NCBI GenBank assembly: GCA_041750975.1
Contig: JBGSYN010000009.1
Coordinates: 102,797-166,796 of the forward strand
DNA: 64,000 nucleotides
Origin: JBGSYN01 sp041750975
Lineage (GTDB): Bacteria > Pseudomonadota > Alphaproteobacteria > Geminicoccales > Geminicoccaceae
Reading direction: 5' to 3'
This document shows positions 45,931-54,534 of this stretch, piece after piece; position 1 is the first letter of the stretch, and every line of letters starts with the position of its first letter. Under the pieces are notes generated by a model. The model ran no database searches. It saw nothing but the letters and a program-made list of their open reading frames with translations, and had not been told where the DNA came from. The position numbers and the translations under genes are program-made.

Positions 45931-46416
45931 CTAGAGGACCGCTAGTATATTCGCAGCACTGCTGGCATCCATAGTCGCTGGAGCTTCTTCAACATTAAGG
46001 GCTTTGACGACCCCATCCTCAACAAGCATTGCATAGCGCTTGGAGCGGATTCCCAACCCCGCGCCGGTGCCGTCGAATTCGAGACCTAGGGCACGAGTAA
46101 ACGACCCATCATGGTCGGAGAGCATAATTACCTTTCCCTCCGCATGACTGGTGTCTCCCCAAGCTTTCATTACGAATGGATCGTTGACAGCGACGCAGAA
46201 AATTTCTTCGACACCTTTTTGTCGAAGGGCTGCGTTATTCTCAAGATAGTCCGGCAAATGCTTGAGATTACAGGTGGGGGTGAATGCGCCCGGTACCGCA
46301 AAAAGAACGACTTTTCGACCCGCGAATAGTTCTCCCGTAGTTTTGTCTGCCGGTCCCTGTTCGCCAATGACCTTAAATGCCTGGTTCGGCAATCGATCCC
46401 CGACTTCGATAGACAT
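45931..46416 (-). CDS. peroxiredoxin, Prx5/glutaredoxin-dependent type
   Basis: A 161-residue thiol peroxidase reducing peroxides. The peroxidatic cysteine is in PGAFTPTCNLKHLP, with Asn where Ser is usual. The rest matches the Prx5 family, including the MKAWG segment and DGTGAGLGIRSKRYA near the C-terminus. Convergent with rnhA, divergent from yqgE. The ATG follows an AGGGA site. Probably cytosolic, with no signal peptide. Confidence 0.94.
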   Translation of the reverse strand: MSIEVGDRLPNQAFKVIGEQGPADKTTGELFAGRKVVLFAVPGAFTPTCNLKHLPDYLENNAALRQKGVEEIFCVAVNDPFVMKAWGDTSHAEGKVIMLSDHDGSFTRALGLEFDGTGAGLGIRSKRYAMLVEDGVVKALNVEEAPATMDASSAANILAVL

Positions 46417-46583
46417 AACTTTTTCCCTTGGAGAGGCGCCACTTGCACCGTGACATTTATTTCACACGTCAATGATGACAGCCGTCCAATGACGGATCAA
46501 TGTCAAACTTTCTGGGTGCGCGATTTGGCGAGGAAAACGAGGGTTGCTTGTTGCTTCGACCCTTCAACCCTAACTATGACTGC

Positions 46584-47159
46584 ATGAACGATCCAGAAAG
46601 AAAGGGTTCGGGTCTTTCCGGCCAACTTCTAGTGGCAATGCCATCCATGCCGGATGAGCGCTTTTCTCGATCGGTGATTTTCCTTTGTGCTCATTCGGAC
46701 GAGGGCGCAATGGGTCTCACGATAAATGGCCCGAGAAGCCCAATGACGATAAGCGATATCATACTCCAGCTTGGAATATCAGGTCATCGGATCCGAAGTG
46801 ACGTTCCGGTGCTGGCAGGAGGTCCGGTCGAAATCAGCCGGGGATTTTTGTTGCATACGCCCGAACTCGTGAATTCGTCGTCACTACTAATCAGCGAGGA
46901 TTGCGCCCTCACCACCACTGTGGAGGGCCTTAAGTCGCTATTCGAAGGTAATGGCCCGCGACGCTGTATTTTTGCGCTCGGTTACACTGGGTGGGCGCCT
47001 GGTCAACTCGACGCGGAGATACAGGCCAACGGATGGCTTGTCACACCAGCCAATGAAGAGATCATTTTCGATGGTGAGGTGTCATCGAAATGGCATCGGG
47101 CGTTGGGGCTAATTGGCGTCGATCCATCGCTTTTGTCATCTACTGCAGGTCACGCGTAG
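46584..47159 (+). CDS. YqgE/AlgH family protein (DUF179)
   Basis: A 191-residue protein of unknown biochemical function, recognised by LSGQLLVAMPSM, HSDEGAMGLTIN, VLAGGPVE and GYTGWAPGQLDAEI. In some bacteria the gene name algH reflects a regulatory effect on alginate, not a known activity. An in-frame ATG at 46500 would add 28 residues that do not look like the family, so 46584 is preferred. It lies between a divergent peroxiredoxin and a convergent rpoH. Confidence 0.9.
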   Translation: MNDPERKGSGLSGQLLVAMPSMPDERFSRSVIFLCAHSDEGAMGLTINGPRSPMTISDIILQLGISGHRIRSDVPVLAGGPVEISRGFLLHTPELVNSSSLLISEDCALTTTVEGLKSLFEGNGPRRCIFALGYTGWAPGQLDAEIQANGWLVTPANEEIIFDGEVSSKWHRALGLIGVDPSLLSSTAGHA

Positions 47160-47186
47160 GCCTTCAAATGACGACTGGAAACTCCG

Positions 47187-48098
47187 TTAGTTGGCAGGCT
47201 CCGAACTAATTCGGGCATCCTCCGAACGCGCGAGACCATCCGCTTCGAGGCCCTTGATAGCTTTTTGCAGCTTTTCAAACGCCCGCACTTCAATCTGCCG
47301 CACTCTCTCGCGAGAAATCCCGTATTGTGTACTTAGTTCTTCAAGCGTCGTGGCATTTTCTTTCAGCCTTCGTTCGGTCAAAATATGACGTTCGCGCTCA
47401 TTCAGGACGTTCATTGCCTGCGTGAGTAGCCCTCGACGATGATCAAGTTCGTCTTCATCTGCGATAAGCGTGTCTTGCGTCGACCGATCGTCGACAAGCC
47501 AATCCTGCCATTCAGTGTCGCTTTCGGCACGAAGAACCGCATTCAGGGAGTGGTCAGGACCTTCGAGTCTTCTATTCATATCAACAACATCTTGCTCGGT
47601 GACCTCGAGGGTCTGCGCGATCTTGCGCACGGACTCGGGGCTGAGATCACCCTCCTCGATGGCTTGCATCTGGCCTTTCAGGCGCCGAAGATTGAAGAAA
47701 AGCTTCTTTTGGGCGGCTGTTGTACCGAGCTTGACCAACGACCACGAATGCAGGATGTATTCTTGGATAGCAGCGCGGATCCACCACATCGCGTAAGTTG
47801 CAAGACGGAAACCTCGATCGGGGTCGAAGCGCTTGACGGCTTGCATTAGCCCGACATTTCCTTCCGAAATGATCTCATTCATTGGCAGGCCGTAACCTCG
47901 ATATCCCATCGCAATCTTGGCGACGAGGCGGAGGTGGCTCGTAACGAGTTTGTGAGCTGCTTCGACGTCTTCGTGTTCACGCCAACTTTTGGCAAGCATG
48001 AACTCTTCTTGAGCCTCAAGCATCGGAAACCGTCGGATCTCCGTGAGGTATCGAGCGAGCCCGGTACCCTCAGTCGGAACAACAGGCAAACTGGCCAT
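47187..48098 (-). CDS. rpoH: RNA polymerase sigma-32 (heat shock) factor
   Basis: Alternative sigma factor for heat-shock promoters. The 303-residue product has region 2 with YAMWWIRAAIQEYIL, the RpoH box QKKLFFNLRRLK, and region 4 with YGISRERVRQIEVRAFEKLQ abbreviated to SRERVRQIE. Start ATG with GGAGAG upstream. Its 118-base upstream region separates it from the RluD-type gene on the same strand; I could not assign promoter boxes there with confidence. Confidence 0.97.
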   Translation of the reverse strand: MASLPVVPTEGTGLARYLTEIRRFPMLEAQEEFMLAKSWREHEDVEAAHKLVTSHLRLVAKIAMGYRGYGLPMNEIISEGNVGLMQAVKRFDPDRGFRLATYAMWWIRAAIQEYILHSWSLVKLGTTAAQKKLFFNLRRLKGQMQAIEEGDLSPESVRKIAQTLEVTEQDVVDMNRRLEGPDHSLNAVLRAESDTEWQDWLVDDRSTQDTLIADEDELDHRRGLLTQAMNVLNERERHILTERRLKENATTLEELSTQYGISRERVRQIEVRAFEKLQKAIKGLEADGLARSEDARISSEPAN

Positions 48099-48216
48099 GG
48101 TCTAGGCTCTCCAAGGGGAAAGAAAAGGCGGGTTAACGTGAGCAATACTAGAAGATTTCGACGGAGAAGGGCCGCAAGATGACGACCATAATTCCAAAGA
48201 GTGCCCTCGAATTAGC

Positions 48217-49194
48217 TTAAGATGCCAAGCACGCAAAGAGCCGATCGAAGGCCTCAGGCACAGGTACTTCGAAGGTGAGCCGATTGCCGGTCGCCGGATG
48301 ATCAAATCCGAGCTGCTTTGCGTGAAGGGCAATCCGTTTGAACCCTCCCAACTCGGCCCGCACTGCTTCGCTTAGAAAAGGCATTCTTCGAGGGCAGTAA
48401 ATGGTGTCCCCAAGAATGGGATGACCTAAGAAAGTTGAATGCACACGTATCTGATGGGTTCGTCCAGTCTCTAATCTGAACTCCAACTTGGATGCATATG
48501 TTCCAGAGGTGGAGATCACACGAAAGGTAGTTTTTGCGGGCTTTCCTCCTTTCTGTACCATGGCCATCCTTTTTCGATCTCGAGGATGCCTACCTATTGC
48601 ACCCTCTATAGTTCCGGCGGCGCTCTCCGGAAGCCCCCAGACCAAGGCCTCGTACCGACGATCGATGCTGTGTATGCTGAACTGAGACGCTAATCGAACA
48701 TGAGCTCGATCGTTCTTGGCCACGACCATGACACCACTCACATCCTTGTCCAGCCGATGGACAATTCCTGGTCGCTTTATGCCTCCGATTCCTGAAAGAC
48801 TTTCGCCGCAATGGGCCAACAACGCATTAACCAATGTGGCGTCCGCATGCCCAGGTGCCGGGTGGACAACGAGACCAGCTGGTTTTTCGAGAACGAGCAC
48901 ATCGTCGTCCTCAAAAAGAATGTTCAATTTCATGGATTGCGCTGGTGTCGTCGAGACCTCGGCAGGCGAAACGACCAGAGAAACGATTTCGCCAGATTTT
49001 AGGCGAAAAGCCGGGTCCAGAATGTATTCATTTTGGCACTTTACGTTGCCGCTTTTTACAAGCTTTTGGAGCCGCGATCGCGAATACCCGTTAAGATTAC
49101 TGACGAGAAAATTGTCCAGGCGCAGTCCCATAGCTTCTTCTGGCACGAAGAACTGGAACGTTTCGGTAGTGTCGATTTGATCGGGTGATCTCAA
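48217..49194 (-). CDS. rluD: RluA/RluD family 23S rRNA pseudouridine synthase
   Basis: A 325-residue pseudouridine synthase with an N-terminal S4 RNA-binding domain (about 20-75, GLRLDNFLVSN) and the catalytic aspartate in VHRLDKDVSG. The best match is RluD, which modifies helix 69 of 23S rRNA; RluC cannot be excluded. The start is a TTG at 49194 that shares one base with the ATG of the divergent DUF6476 gene, so both promoters must lie within the opposite gene. The next methionine (49131) would cut into the S4 domain. Confidence 0.9.
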   Translation of the reverse strand: MRSPDQIDTTETFQFFVPEEAMGLRLDNFLVSNLNGYSRSRLQKLVKSGNVKCQNEYILDPAFRLKSGEIVSLVVSPAEVSTTPAQSMKLNILFEDDDVLVLEKPAGLVVHPAPGHADATLVNALLAHCGESLSGIGGIKRPGIVHRLDKDVSGVMVVAKNDRAHVRLASQFSIHSIDRRYEALVWGLPESAAGTIEGAIGRHPRDRKRMAMVQKGGKPAKTTFRVISTSGTYASKLEFRLETGRTHQIRVHSTFLGHPILGDTIYCPRRMPFLSEAVRAELGGFKRIALHAKQLGFDHPATGNRLTFEVPVPEAFDRLFACLAS

Positions 49195-49511
49195 TGGAAG
49201 TTCTCATCAGAACACTAAAGGTTTTCGTTGTCGTCGGCGGTATCGTCCTGGTGTTTGGTACTGCCTATCTCTTATGGCTGTTGGCCACACGGGATGAGGC
49301 CGAATATGCCAAGAGAAGTCAAGCCAGCCCAGCCGAAAGTCCCGAAAACATCCAACTACCTGTAGGCAGCACGATTCGCCAGATGGTCGCTACGTCTCAG
49401 GATATCTACTTATTGTTGAAACTGCGGGATGGTGGAAGCTCATTGGCAAGAATCGATATGAACGAGCAGTCCGGCATAGTTCTCATCCCAGTCAATAATG
49501 ACCCGCTGTAA
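49194..49511 (+). CDS. DUF6476-like small membrane protein
   Basis: A 105-residue protein with one N-terminal membrane helix (about 9-31, after LIRTLKV) and a soluble C-terminal part of beta-strand character (SLARIDMNEQSG). It resembles the DUF6476 proteins found beside rluD in alphaproteobacteria; no function is known. The ATG overlaps the divergent TTG start by one base, and the stop overlaps the start of the RNA methyltransferase by one base, implying coupling with it. Confidence 0.75.
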   Translation: MEVLIRTLKVFVVVGGIVLVFGTAYLLWLLATRDEAEYAKRSQASPAESPENIQLPVGSTIRQMVATSQDIYLLLKLRDGGSSLARIDMNEQSGIVLIPVNNDPL

Positions 49512-50788
49512 TGCCTGAGAATTCCATTTTCGTGGAATCGGAAATTCTCGCCCTTGGCAGCGGCGGAGACGGTGTCGCTCAATTTGAGGGCCAGAGTGTA
49601 TTTGTCCCGCGAGCTTTGCCCGGCGAATTTTGGCGGTTGAAAGTTACGAGGCGAAATCGTCGTGGATTTGTAATTGAGCCGATCGAACGCCTGTTTCAGG
49701 TTGACGAGCAAACACCTATCTGCAAGCACTTTGGCAGATGTGGTGGTTGCAAACTGCAGCACCTGCCACCGCAAATCTATCGCCGGTTCAAAGCGCTCCG
49801 GTTACGTCGCGCGCTGGATCAACATCAGCTTTTCTCGGTCGAGCTGCCTGAAGTCGAGATTGCACCATTGCGGTCGCGGCGTCGCATACGCATGGCTTAC
49901 ACAAAAATTGATGGGTCGGCACAATTAGGTTTCAGGGCTGCAAACTCCAGGGACATCGTCGCGGTCGAGGCCTGTCCGATCGCTGTTTCAGAGATCGATG
50001 CACTCATTCAACCGTTGCGTCGCTTACTCGCAAGACTGGAATGCGTCGGGAAGCCTGTTGAATTAATGCTTACCCAAGGCAACCCAGGAATCGAACTGGT
50101 CTTGTTGGATTGCACCAAACCCTCGATAGCAGATATCGAAGAATTAGCGGTGTTTGCCCAAGAAGAGAATCTTGCTCGTATCTCTTGGCGCCCGATCGGA
50201 GAGCGCGATGCGCTGACTATTCTGGAACGGTATCCGATGGCCGTGACTGTCGAAGGCACTCTCGTTGCCATAGCGCCAACGAGCTTTCTTCAAGCCACAA
50301 GGTGGTGCGAAGAAAAGCTACGCAGCTTTGTCGCGAGATCGACGCACGAGCGTGGTCCCATTCTTGACCTATTCTCCGGATTTGGGGCGCTCTCGCTGGG
50401 GCTAGCGATGAACCGTCGCAAAGTGATGGCTCTTGACGTGGACCAATCGGCAATCGCCACACTCAGAGCCGTGGCTTCACGCGCCTTAGGAGCGCGAATG
50501 GATGCGCAGGTGCGCGATCTTTACAAAAATCCTCTGCAAATTGCCGAACTCGAACGTTTCTCGACTGTAATCCTCGATCCGCCGCGAGCCGGGGCGCCGC
50601 AGCAGATTGAGACGTTGGTCCGGGCCGCTATCACTAGAATAATCTATGTTTCTTGTCATCCGGGCAGTTTTGCCCGAGATGCGAAGAGATTGATTGACGG
50701 GGGCTTTGTCCTGCGGGAATTGTCCGTTCTCGACCAGTTCCTGTATTCGGTGGAAATTGAGATTGCTGCCCTGTTCGAACGGGCGTGA
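49511..50788 (+). CDS. TrmA/RlmD-family 23S rRNA (uracil-5) methyltransferase
   Basis: A 425-residue class I methyltransferase with an N-terminal TRAM-like domain, a 4Fe-4S motif C-x5-C-x2-C (Cys71, 77, 80), the SAM-binding LDLFSGFGALSLGLA, and the nucleophilic cysteine in YVSCHPGSFARD. The family makes m5U in 23S rRNA or tRNA; which site this enzyme uses cannot be read from sequence. It lies immediately after the DUF6476 gene and 80 bases before tRNA-Glu. Confidence 0.92.
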   Translation: MPENSIFVESEILALGSGGDGVAQFEGQSVFVPRALPGEFWRLKVTRRNRRGFVIEPIERLFQVDEQTPICKHFGRCGGCKLQHLPPQIYRRFKALRLRRALDQHQLFSVELPEVEIAPLRSRRRIRMAYTKIDGSAQLGFRAANSRDIVAVEACPIAVSEIDALIQPLRRLLARLECVGKPVELMLTQGNPGIELVLLDCTKPSIADIEELAVFAQEENLARISWRPIGERDALTILERYPMAVTVEGTLVAIAPTSFLQATRWCEEKLRSFVARSTHERGPILDLFSGFGALSLGLAMNRRKVMALDVDQSAIATLRAVASRALGARMDAQVRDLYKNPLQIAELERFSTVILDPPRAGAPQQIETLVRAAITRIIYVSCHPGSFARDAKRLIDGGFVLRELSVLDQFLYSVEIEIAALFERA

Positions 50789-50827
50789 GACGGAACCGTA
50801 AAGGCGCGGGAGGCAAAATTCCAAGCC

Positions 50828-50856
50828 TTGATTCCATTGGATTGCCTGTCTATACA
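50828..50856 (+). promoter_or_regulatory. sigma-70 promoter of tRNA-Glu
   Basis: TTGATT (50828-50833), a 17-base spacer, and TATACA (50851-50856), ending 12 bases before the mature tRNA 5' end. Spacing and position are what a tRNA promoter should show. Confidence 0.7.
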
Positions 50857-50868
50857 CAGCCGTCCGCT

Positions 50869-50944
50869 GTCCCCATCGTCTAGCGGTCCAGGACGCCGCC
50901 CTCTCACGGCGGAAACGGGGGTTCGAGTCCCCCTGGGGACGCCA
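50869..50944 (+). tRNA. tRNA-Glu (anticodon CTC)
   Basis: A 76-base tRNA with acceptor stem GTCCCCA/TGGGGAC, discriminator G and encoded CCA. The anticodon arm CCGCC-CTCTCAC-GGCGG gives anticodon CTC for GAG codons; the T-arm carries GTTCGAGTC. It stands at the left edge of a small accessory patch that ends at the IS remnant. Confidence 0.97.
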
Positions 50945-51098
50945 TACATCTTTCTGATATTCTCCTAGGCGTCGCCGAAGTTTTCGTGAAAAGGCGGGCT
51001 AACCTTGGTTTGGACCTGAATAGTCGGACTGGAGCAAGCGATCTGCGCGGCAACCCGAGTTGGCAAAATAAGGGTTTCGTGATTTCTCCGGTACTCCC

Positions 51099-52715
51099 GT
51101 GACCACCTATGATTTCCAGACAATGCCGGCGCCCGAAACGCTTAGCGCGGACATCGCGATAGTTGGCGCGGGTGCAGCAGGAATTACACTGGCACTTGAA
51201 CTTCAGGGTTCCGGTCGCTCAGTTTGCCTTCTCGAAAGCGGAAGCCAACGCGCCAATCCGGAAACTCAAAAGCTTTATGATATGGAGTATGTTGGTTACC
51301 CTCATCGGGCGGGCTACTATCCGAGGCTTCGGATGCTCGGAGGTAGCACTTCGATTTGGGCGGGCCGCAGCATGCTATTGCAGTCGATCGATTTTGACGG
51401 GCCGTCATCTTCCATCTACGGGGGCTGGCCAATAGAATTTAGAGAGATCGATGAACATCTTGAAGCAGCTGGTCAATATCTCGGTCTCCCGGCAAAGAAA
51501 AATTTCGACATCGCCGTACATCGTTCAAAGTTGACCCCAGCGGAAGCGACCATTCTCTCTCAGGGTGAATTGGCACCGGCAATATCACTATGGGCCGTAA
51601 GGCCAAAGCGCTTTGGCGAGATCTATGAAAAGGAGTTAGCCCGGGCTCCCGGGGTTCAGCTTTTTCTCAATGCGAATGTGACGGGATTGAGAACAAATGA
51701 GCGAGGTGATGCTATCGAGGGGCTAACGGTCGCCTCTTTGGACGGCCGGACCTGCATAGTCCGGGCTCAAGCCTATGTCATTGCGTGTGGTGGAATCGAA
51801 ACGCCGAGACTTTTACTCAACAGCCCCGGCCCTCAGGGCGAGGGTCTCGGCAATAGTAGAGGTCATGTCGGGCGATTCTTTATGGATCATCCGCGCGCGG
51901 TTCGAGGACGAGCCGTACTGAATCCTGGAGTAGAACTCAATCTTTCTCGAGGTCTCCCGATCGCCAGTGGAAAGGTACAGTTAGGTTTTCGCATGAGCGA
52001 TGAATTCATCCGAAGACACGGACTCCTTAACCACTATTGCACGTTTGAAGAGGAAACGTCGGGCTATGTCCAACAATCCTATCAGCCATTTGTTGAGGTC
52101 ATGAAGGTATTGATAGGCAAAGGACATCGTGGCAATAGGTGGAATCTCGCACATGCGTTGAGAACCAAGACTAATGAGAGCCTTATTTATCTCCTGTCGC
52201 CTAAAGAAATCATGCCACATTGGCTGTATCGCACAATCACGACAGCTAAACGTCGGTTTCCAAGAAAGCGGCAATCTCGACGCTACGCGATAGTTTATTT
52301 CTGTGAACAACCGCCGTCTGCGACAAGCAGAATAACACTTGCGGACACAGTGGACCGGCTCGGAATGCGCCGAGTGAGATTCGATTGGCAGATAGATGAA
52401 GCTGTTGCCAGAAACATTTGCGTGCTCGAAGATTGTATCGACTCGGCACTTCGATCCAATAATTTGGGTGTGGTTGCCAGAGATGACGGACCATTTCAAT
52501 ACAATGATGCGTCACACCATCTGGGTACCGCACGGATGTCGGTTGATCCGTGTAATGGAGTGGTAGATGCTGATTGTCGCGTCCACACCGTCAGCAATCT
52601 ATTTATTGCCGGAGGGGCTGTATTTCCGACAGGGGGCCATGCAAACCCGACGCTTACCGTGGTTTCACTCACTATTCGACTCGCGAAGCATCTCAAGCAA
52701 TTGCTCGCTAGATGA
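51099..52715 (+). CDS. GMC family FAD-dependent oxidoreductase
   Basis: A 538-residue flavoprotein with dinucleotide-binding GAGAAG (23-28), GGSTSIWAGR for FAD, ACGGIETPRLLL, and the C-terminal active-site block HHLGTARM with HANPTLT. The substrate is unknown. This GMC subgroup often lies in polysaccharide or glycan clusters, and the convergent neighbour is a glycosyltransferase, so a sugar alcohol or glycan-linked alcohol is plausible. Start GTG at 51099; an ATG 8 codons on is possible. No signal peptide. The 154 bases between tRNA-Glu and this gene show nothing recognisable. Confidence 0.9.
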   Translation: MTTYDFQTMPAPETLSADIAIVGAGAAGITLALELQGSGRSVCLLESGSQRANPETQKLYDMEYVGYPHRAGYYPRLRMLGGSTSIWAGRSMLLQSIDFDGPSSSIYGGWPIEFREIDEHLEAAGQYLGLPAKKNFDIAVHRSKLTPAEATILSQGELAPAISLWAVRPKRFGEIYEKELARAPGVQLFLNANVTGLRTNERGDAIEGLTVASLDGRTCIVRAQAYVIACGGIETPRLLLNSPGPQGEGLGNSRGHVGRFFMDHPRAVRGRAVLNPGVELNLSRGLPIASGKVQLGFRMSDEFIRRHGLLNHYCTFEEETSGYVQQSYQPFVEVMKVLIGKGHRGNRWNLAHALRTKTNESLIYLLSPKEIMPHWLYRTITTAKRRFPRKRQSRRYAIVYFCEQPPSATSRITLADTVDRLGMRRVRFDWQIDEAVARNICVLEDCIDSALRSNNLGVVARDDGPFQYNDASHHLGTARMSVDPCNGVVDADCRVHTVSNLFIAGGAVFPTGGHANPTLTVVSLTIRLAKHLKQLLAR

Positions 52716-53808
52716 ATCCGTTAATAATCCTCCAATAGCCGGCTACCGCGTAATTTAGCAATGATCGAGCTGTGGACTCGATAGGGCCCGCAGTAAGTTC
52801 TTCGCGATGAGGAATTGGACCGCCTTTCAGAAATGCGCGATCAGAAACCTGTCTTACAGCCTGCAATTTTGCGCGGCTTTTCATGATGAGGCCCCAATTG
52901 CTGAAGATCCATCTTAATGAACGTCGCCACTGGGTGAACCACCCTTTCTTGATAACGATCATTAATTGAGCCAGTTCATAGACAGCGAAAATTGGAATAA
53001 AAAGGGTTATTGTCTTCCATTCATAAAATTTGAGGATGAAAAGCCATCGATTGCGAATGAGTCCAAAAATTCTGGCATCGCTGTATTCACCGGTTCTTCT
53101 TATGGAGAGGCCTTGTGCGCCTTCCCCGTGCAGGACTTGTGCGGTAGGAACAGCCAATATTCGGTGACCCGATAGTCGCTGACGGACGCCAAAATCGTGA
53201 TCTTCCATCTGATAGAAGTATACTTCGTCAAAACGATTATCCGCACTGAGCTTGGCACGATCGACCAGAAAAGCTGCCGTAACCACAGAATCTGTTTGTC
53301 GTGTTTGGAGCGATATGTCGGCGACCTGCTTATTCTCTTCATGTAGGATCATTAAACCGAGAAAATGATTATCGGCGCCGCAAAATTGGATCTTTTCCGG
53401 TTCATTTCGATAACGCACGCAGGGTGCTGCGAGACTGGCATCCGGACATGATGCTATGGCTGTCATCAATGCTTCGGTGCAGTTTTCAAGAAGAAGCACA
53501 TCATTGTCTAGGAAGAGTAAGAAGCGTGTTCCTGCCGCTTCTATGCCGGCGTTTCGTGCACCAGCGGCCCCTAGATTGCGGCCCAAACGAACTATTCGTA
53601 CGCTTGGGTAGTCCGTTGCGACGATATCGACACTATTATCGGTCGATCCATTGTCGACAAAGATAATTTCATCAAAGTTTTGGCTCAAATTTTGCGCCGA
53701 CTCTAAAGTATCTGGTAAAAAATTAGAGCCATTGAAGTTTATGATACATAGAGAGATGTCTTTATTTTTTGCTTTTTGAGTTTCGCTGTTTGGTGTGGGC
53801 ATAGTCAT
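52708..53808 (-). CDS. family 2 glycosyltransferase
   Basis: A 366-residue GT-A glycosyltransferase. The N-terminal half has ISLCIINFNG (about 18-27), FVDNGSTDNS, NLGAAGARNAG and the metal-binding FLLFLDNDV. A later FYQMEDHDFGVR segment follows the rhamnosyl-/WcaA-like subgroup. The C-terminal part has a possible amphipathic or membrane segment (LFIPIFAVYELAQL). Donor and acceptor are unknown. Its stop and that of the GMC gene overlap by 8 bases, tail to tail. It is the last intact gene before the IS remnant. Confidence 0.92.
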   Translation of the reverse strand: MTMPTPNSETQKAKNKDISLCIINFNGSNFLPDTLESAQNLSQNFDEIIFVDNGSTDNSVDIVATDYPSVRIVRLGRNLGAAGARNAGIEAAGTRFLLFLDNDVLLLENCTEALMTAIASCPDASLAAPCVRYRNEPEKIQFCGADNHFLGLMILHEENKQVADISLQTRQTDSVVTAAFLVDRAKLSADNRFDEVYFYQMEDHDFGVRQRLSGHRILAVPTAQVLHGEGAQGLSIRRTGEYSDARIFGLIRNRWLFILKFYEWKTITLFIPIFAVYELAQLMIVIKKGWFTQWRRSLRWIFSNWGLIMKSRAKLQAVRQVSDRAFLKGGPIPHREELTAGPIESTARSLLNYAVAGYWRIINGFI

Positions 53809-53844
53809 TTGTGCTCATCTTTAAATGAAGAGGATCTGATCCTG

Positions 53845-53922
53845 ATGAGTGGCGCTTCAATCTGGATAGCCGTAATACTAACGTGTGGAATTGGCGTGGG
53901 CTTGTGTTCTTGTTCGGGTTGA
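53845..53922 (+). other. possible small hydrophobic ORF, 25 codons
   Basis: A reading frame beginning MSGASIWIAVILT and ending with a cysteine-rich tail (LCSCSG). It would form one membrane helix, but its AGAGG site is about 11 bases away and no relative is known. It lies in the gap between the glycosyltransferase gene and the IS remnant, where nothing else is recognised. Coding is doubtful. Confidence 0.12.
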
Positions 53923-53971
53923 GGCGTTAAACGGGTTTATTTCCGGCCCAAGGCAGCGCTTCATTCGAGGT

Positions 53972-54534
53972 TTACACCTCCGACCGAGTCAGTTCTGCAG
54001 ATTTTGAACGCATTGATTCGCTCGCCTGACGCCATTCATGGAACATCGGCCGGGTTCGCAGGCTTCCTGCGATGGATCTGGCTCTTGACCATGTGGTTCG
54101 CCAACCACGCCTCGTTGGCCTTTGAACGATAGGCGCTATCCGCCCAGACTTCGGAACTGATGTTGTCGGTCGTGACCGGCTGCCGGAGCATTTCGCCTTC
54201 GACATAGGTCGATGAGGTCGTCGCAGTGGCACGAATGAATCCGAAGAGACGAGCGATGGCGATGTGCGATTTAGACCCGAATGTCGGGATCGCGATCATC
54301 GGCTGAGATGTGCCGTCATCGCACTAGCGGGTCTTGCCGCCGATCTTCACCGTTCAGCGCGCACGAGTGTCTTTCTGGCGGATTCACTCGGCTCAACGGG
54401 TCAGATCTGCTTGGCCGACTTGCCCTGCTTGGTGGCCGCTTTCTCGCCGTCCGTTCGAGAACCTGCAGCGGGTTACCATGCTCGCCGAGTTTCTCAAGAT
54501 GTCCGGAAAGACTGAAAAGGCCCTTGGTATCCAT
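53972..54534 (-). pseudogene. decayed IS5-family transposase
   Basis: Transposase fragments are scattered over three reading frames. The N-terminus starts at ATG 54534 behind AGGAGG (DTKGLFSLSGHLEKLG, HGNPLQVLERT). Then there is a jump in frame to TDGEKAATKQGKSAK, stop codons, then IAIPTFGSKSHIAI, FGFIRAT and DNISSEVWADSAYRS. The tail is SESMRSKSAEL. Roughly 120 residues between VLERT and TDGEKAA are missing, the C-terminus is absent, and at least two frameshifts and two stops are present. Complete members have about 360-450 residues. It is inactive. Confidence 0.85.
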
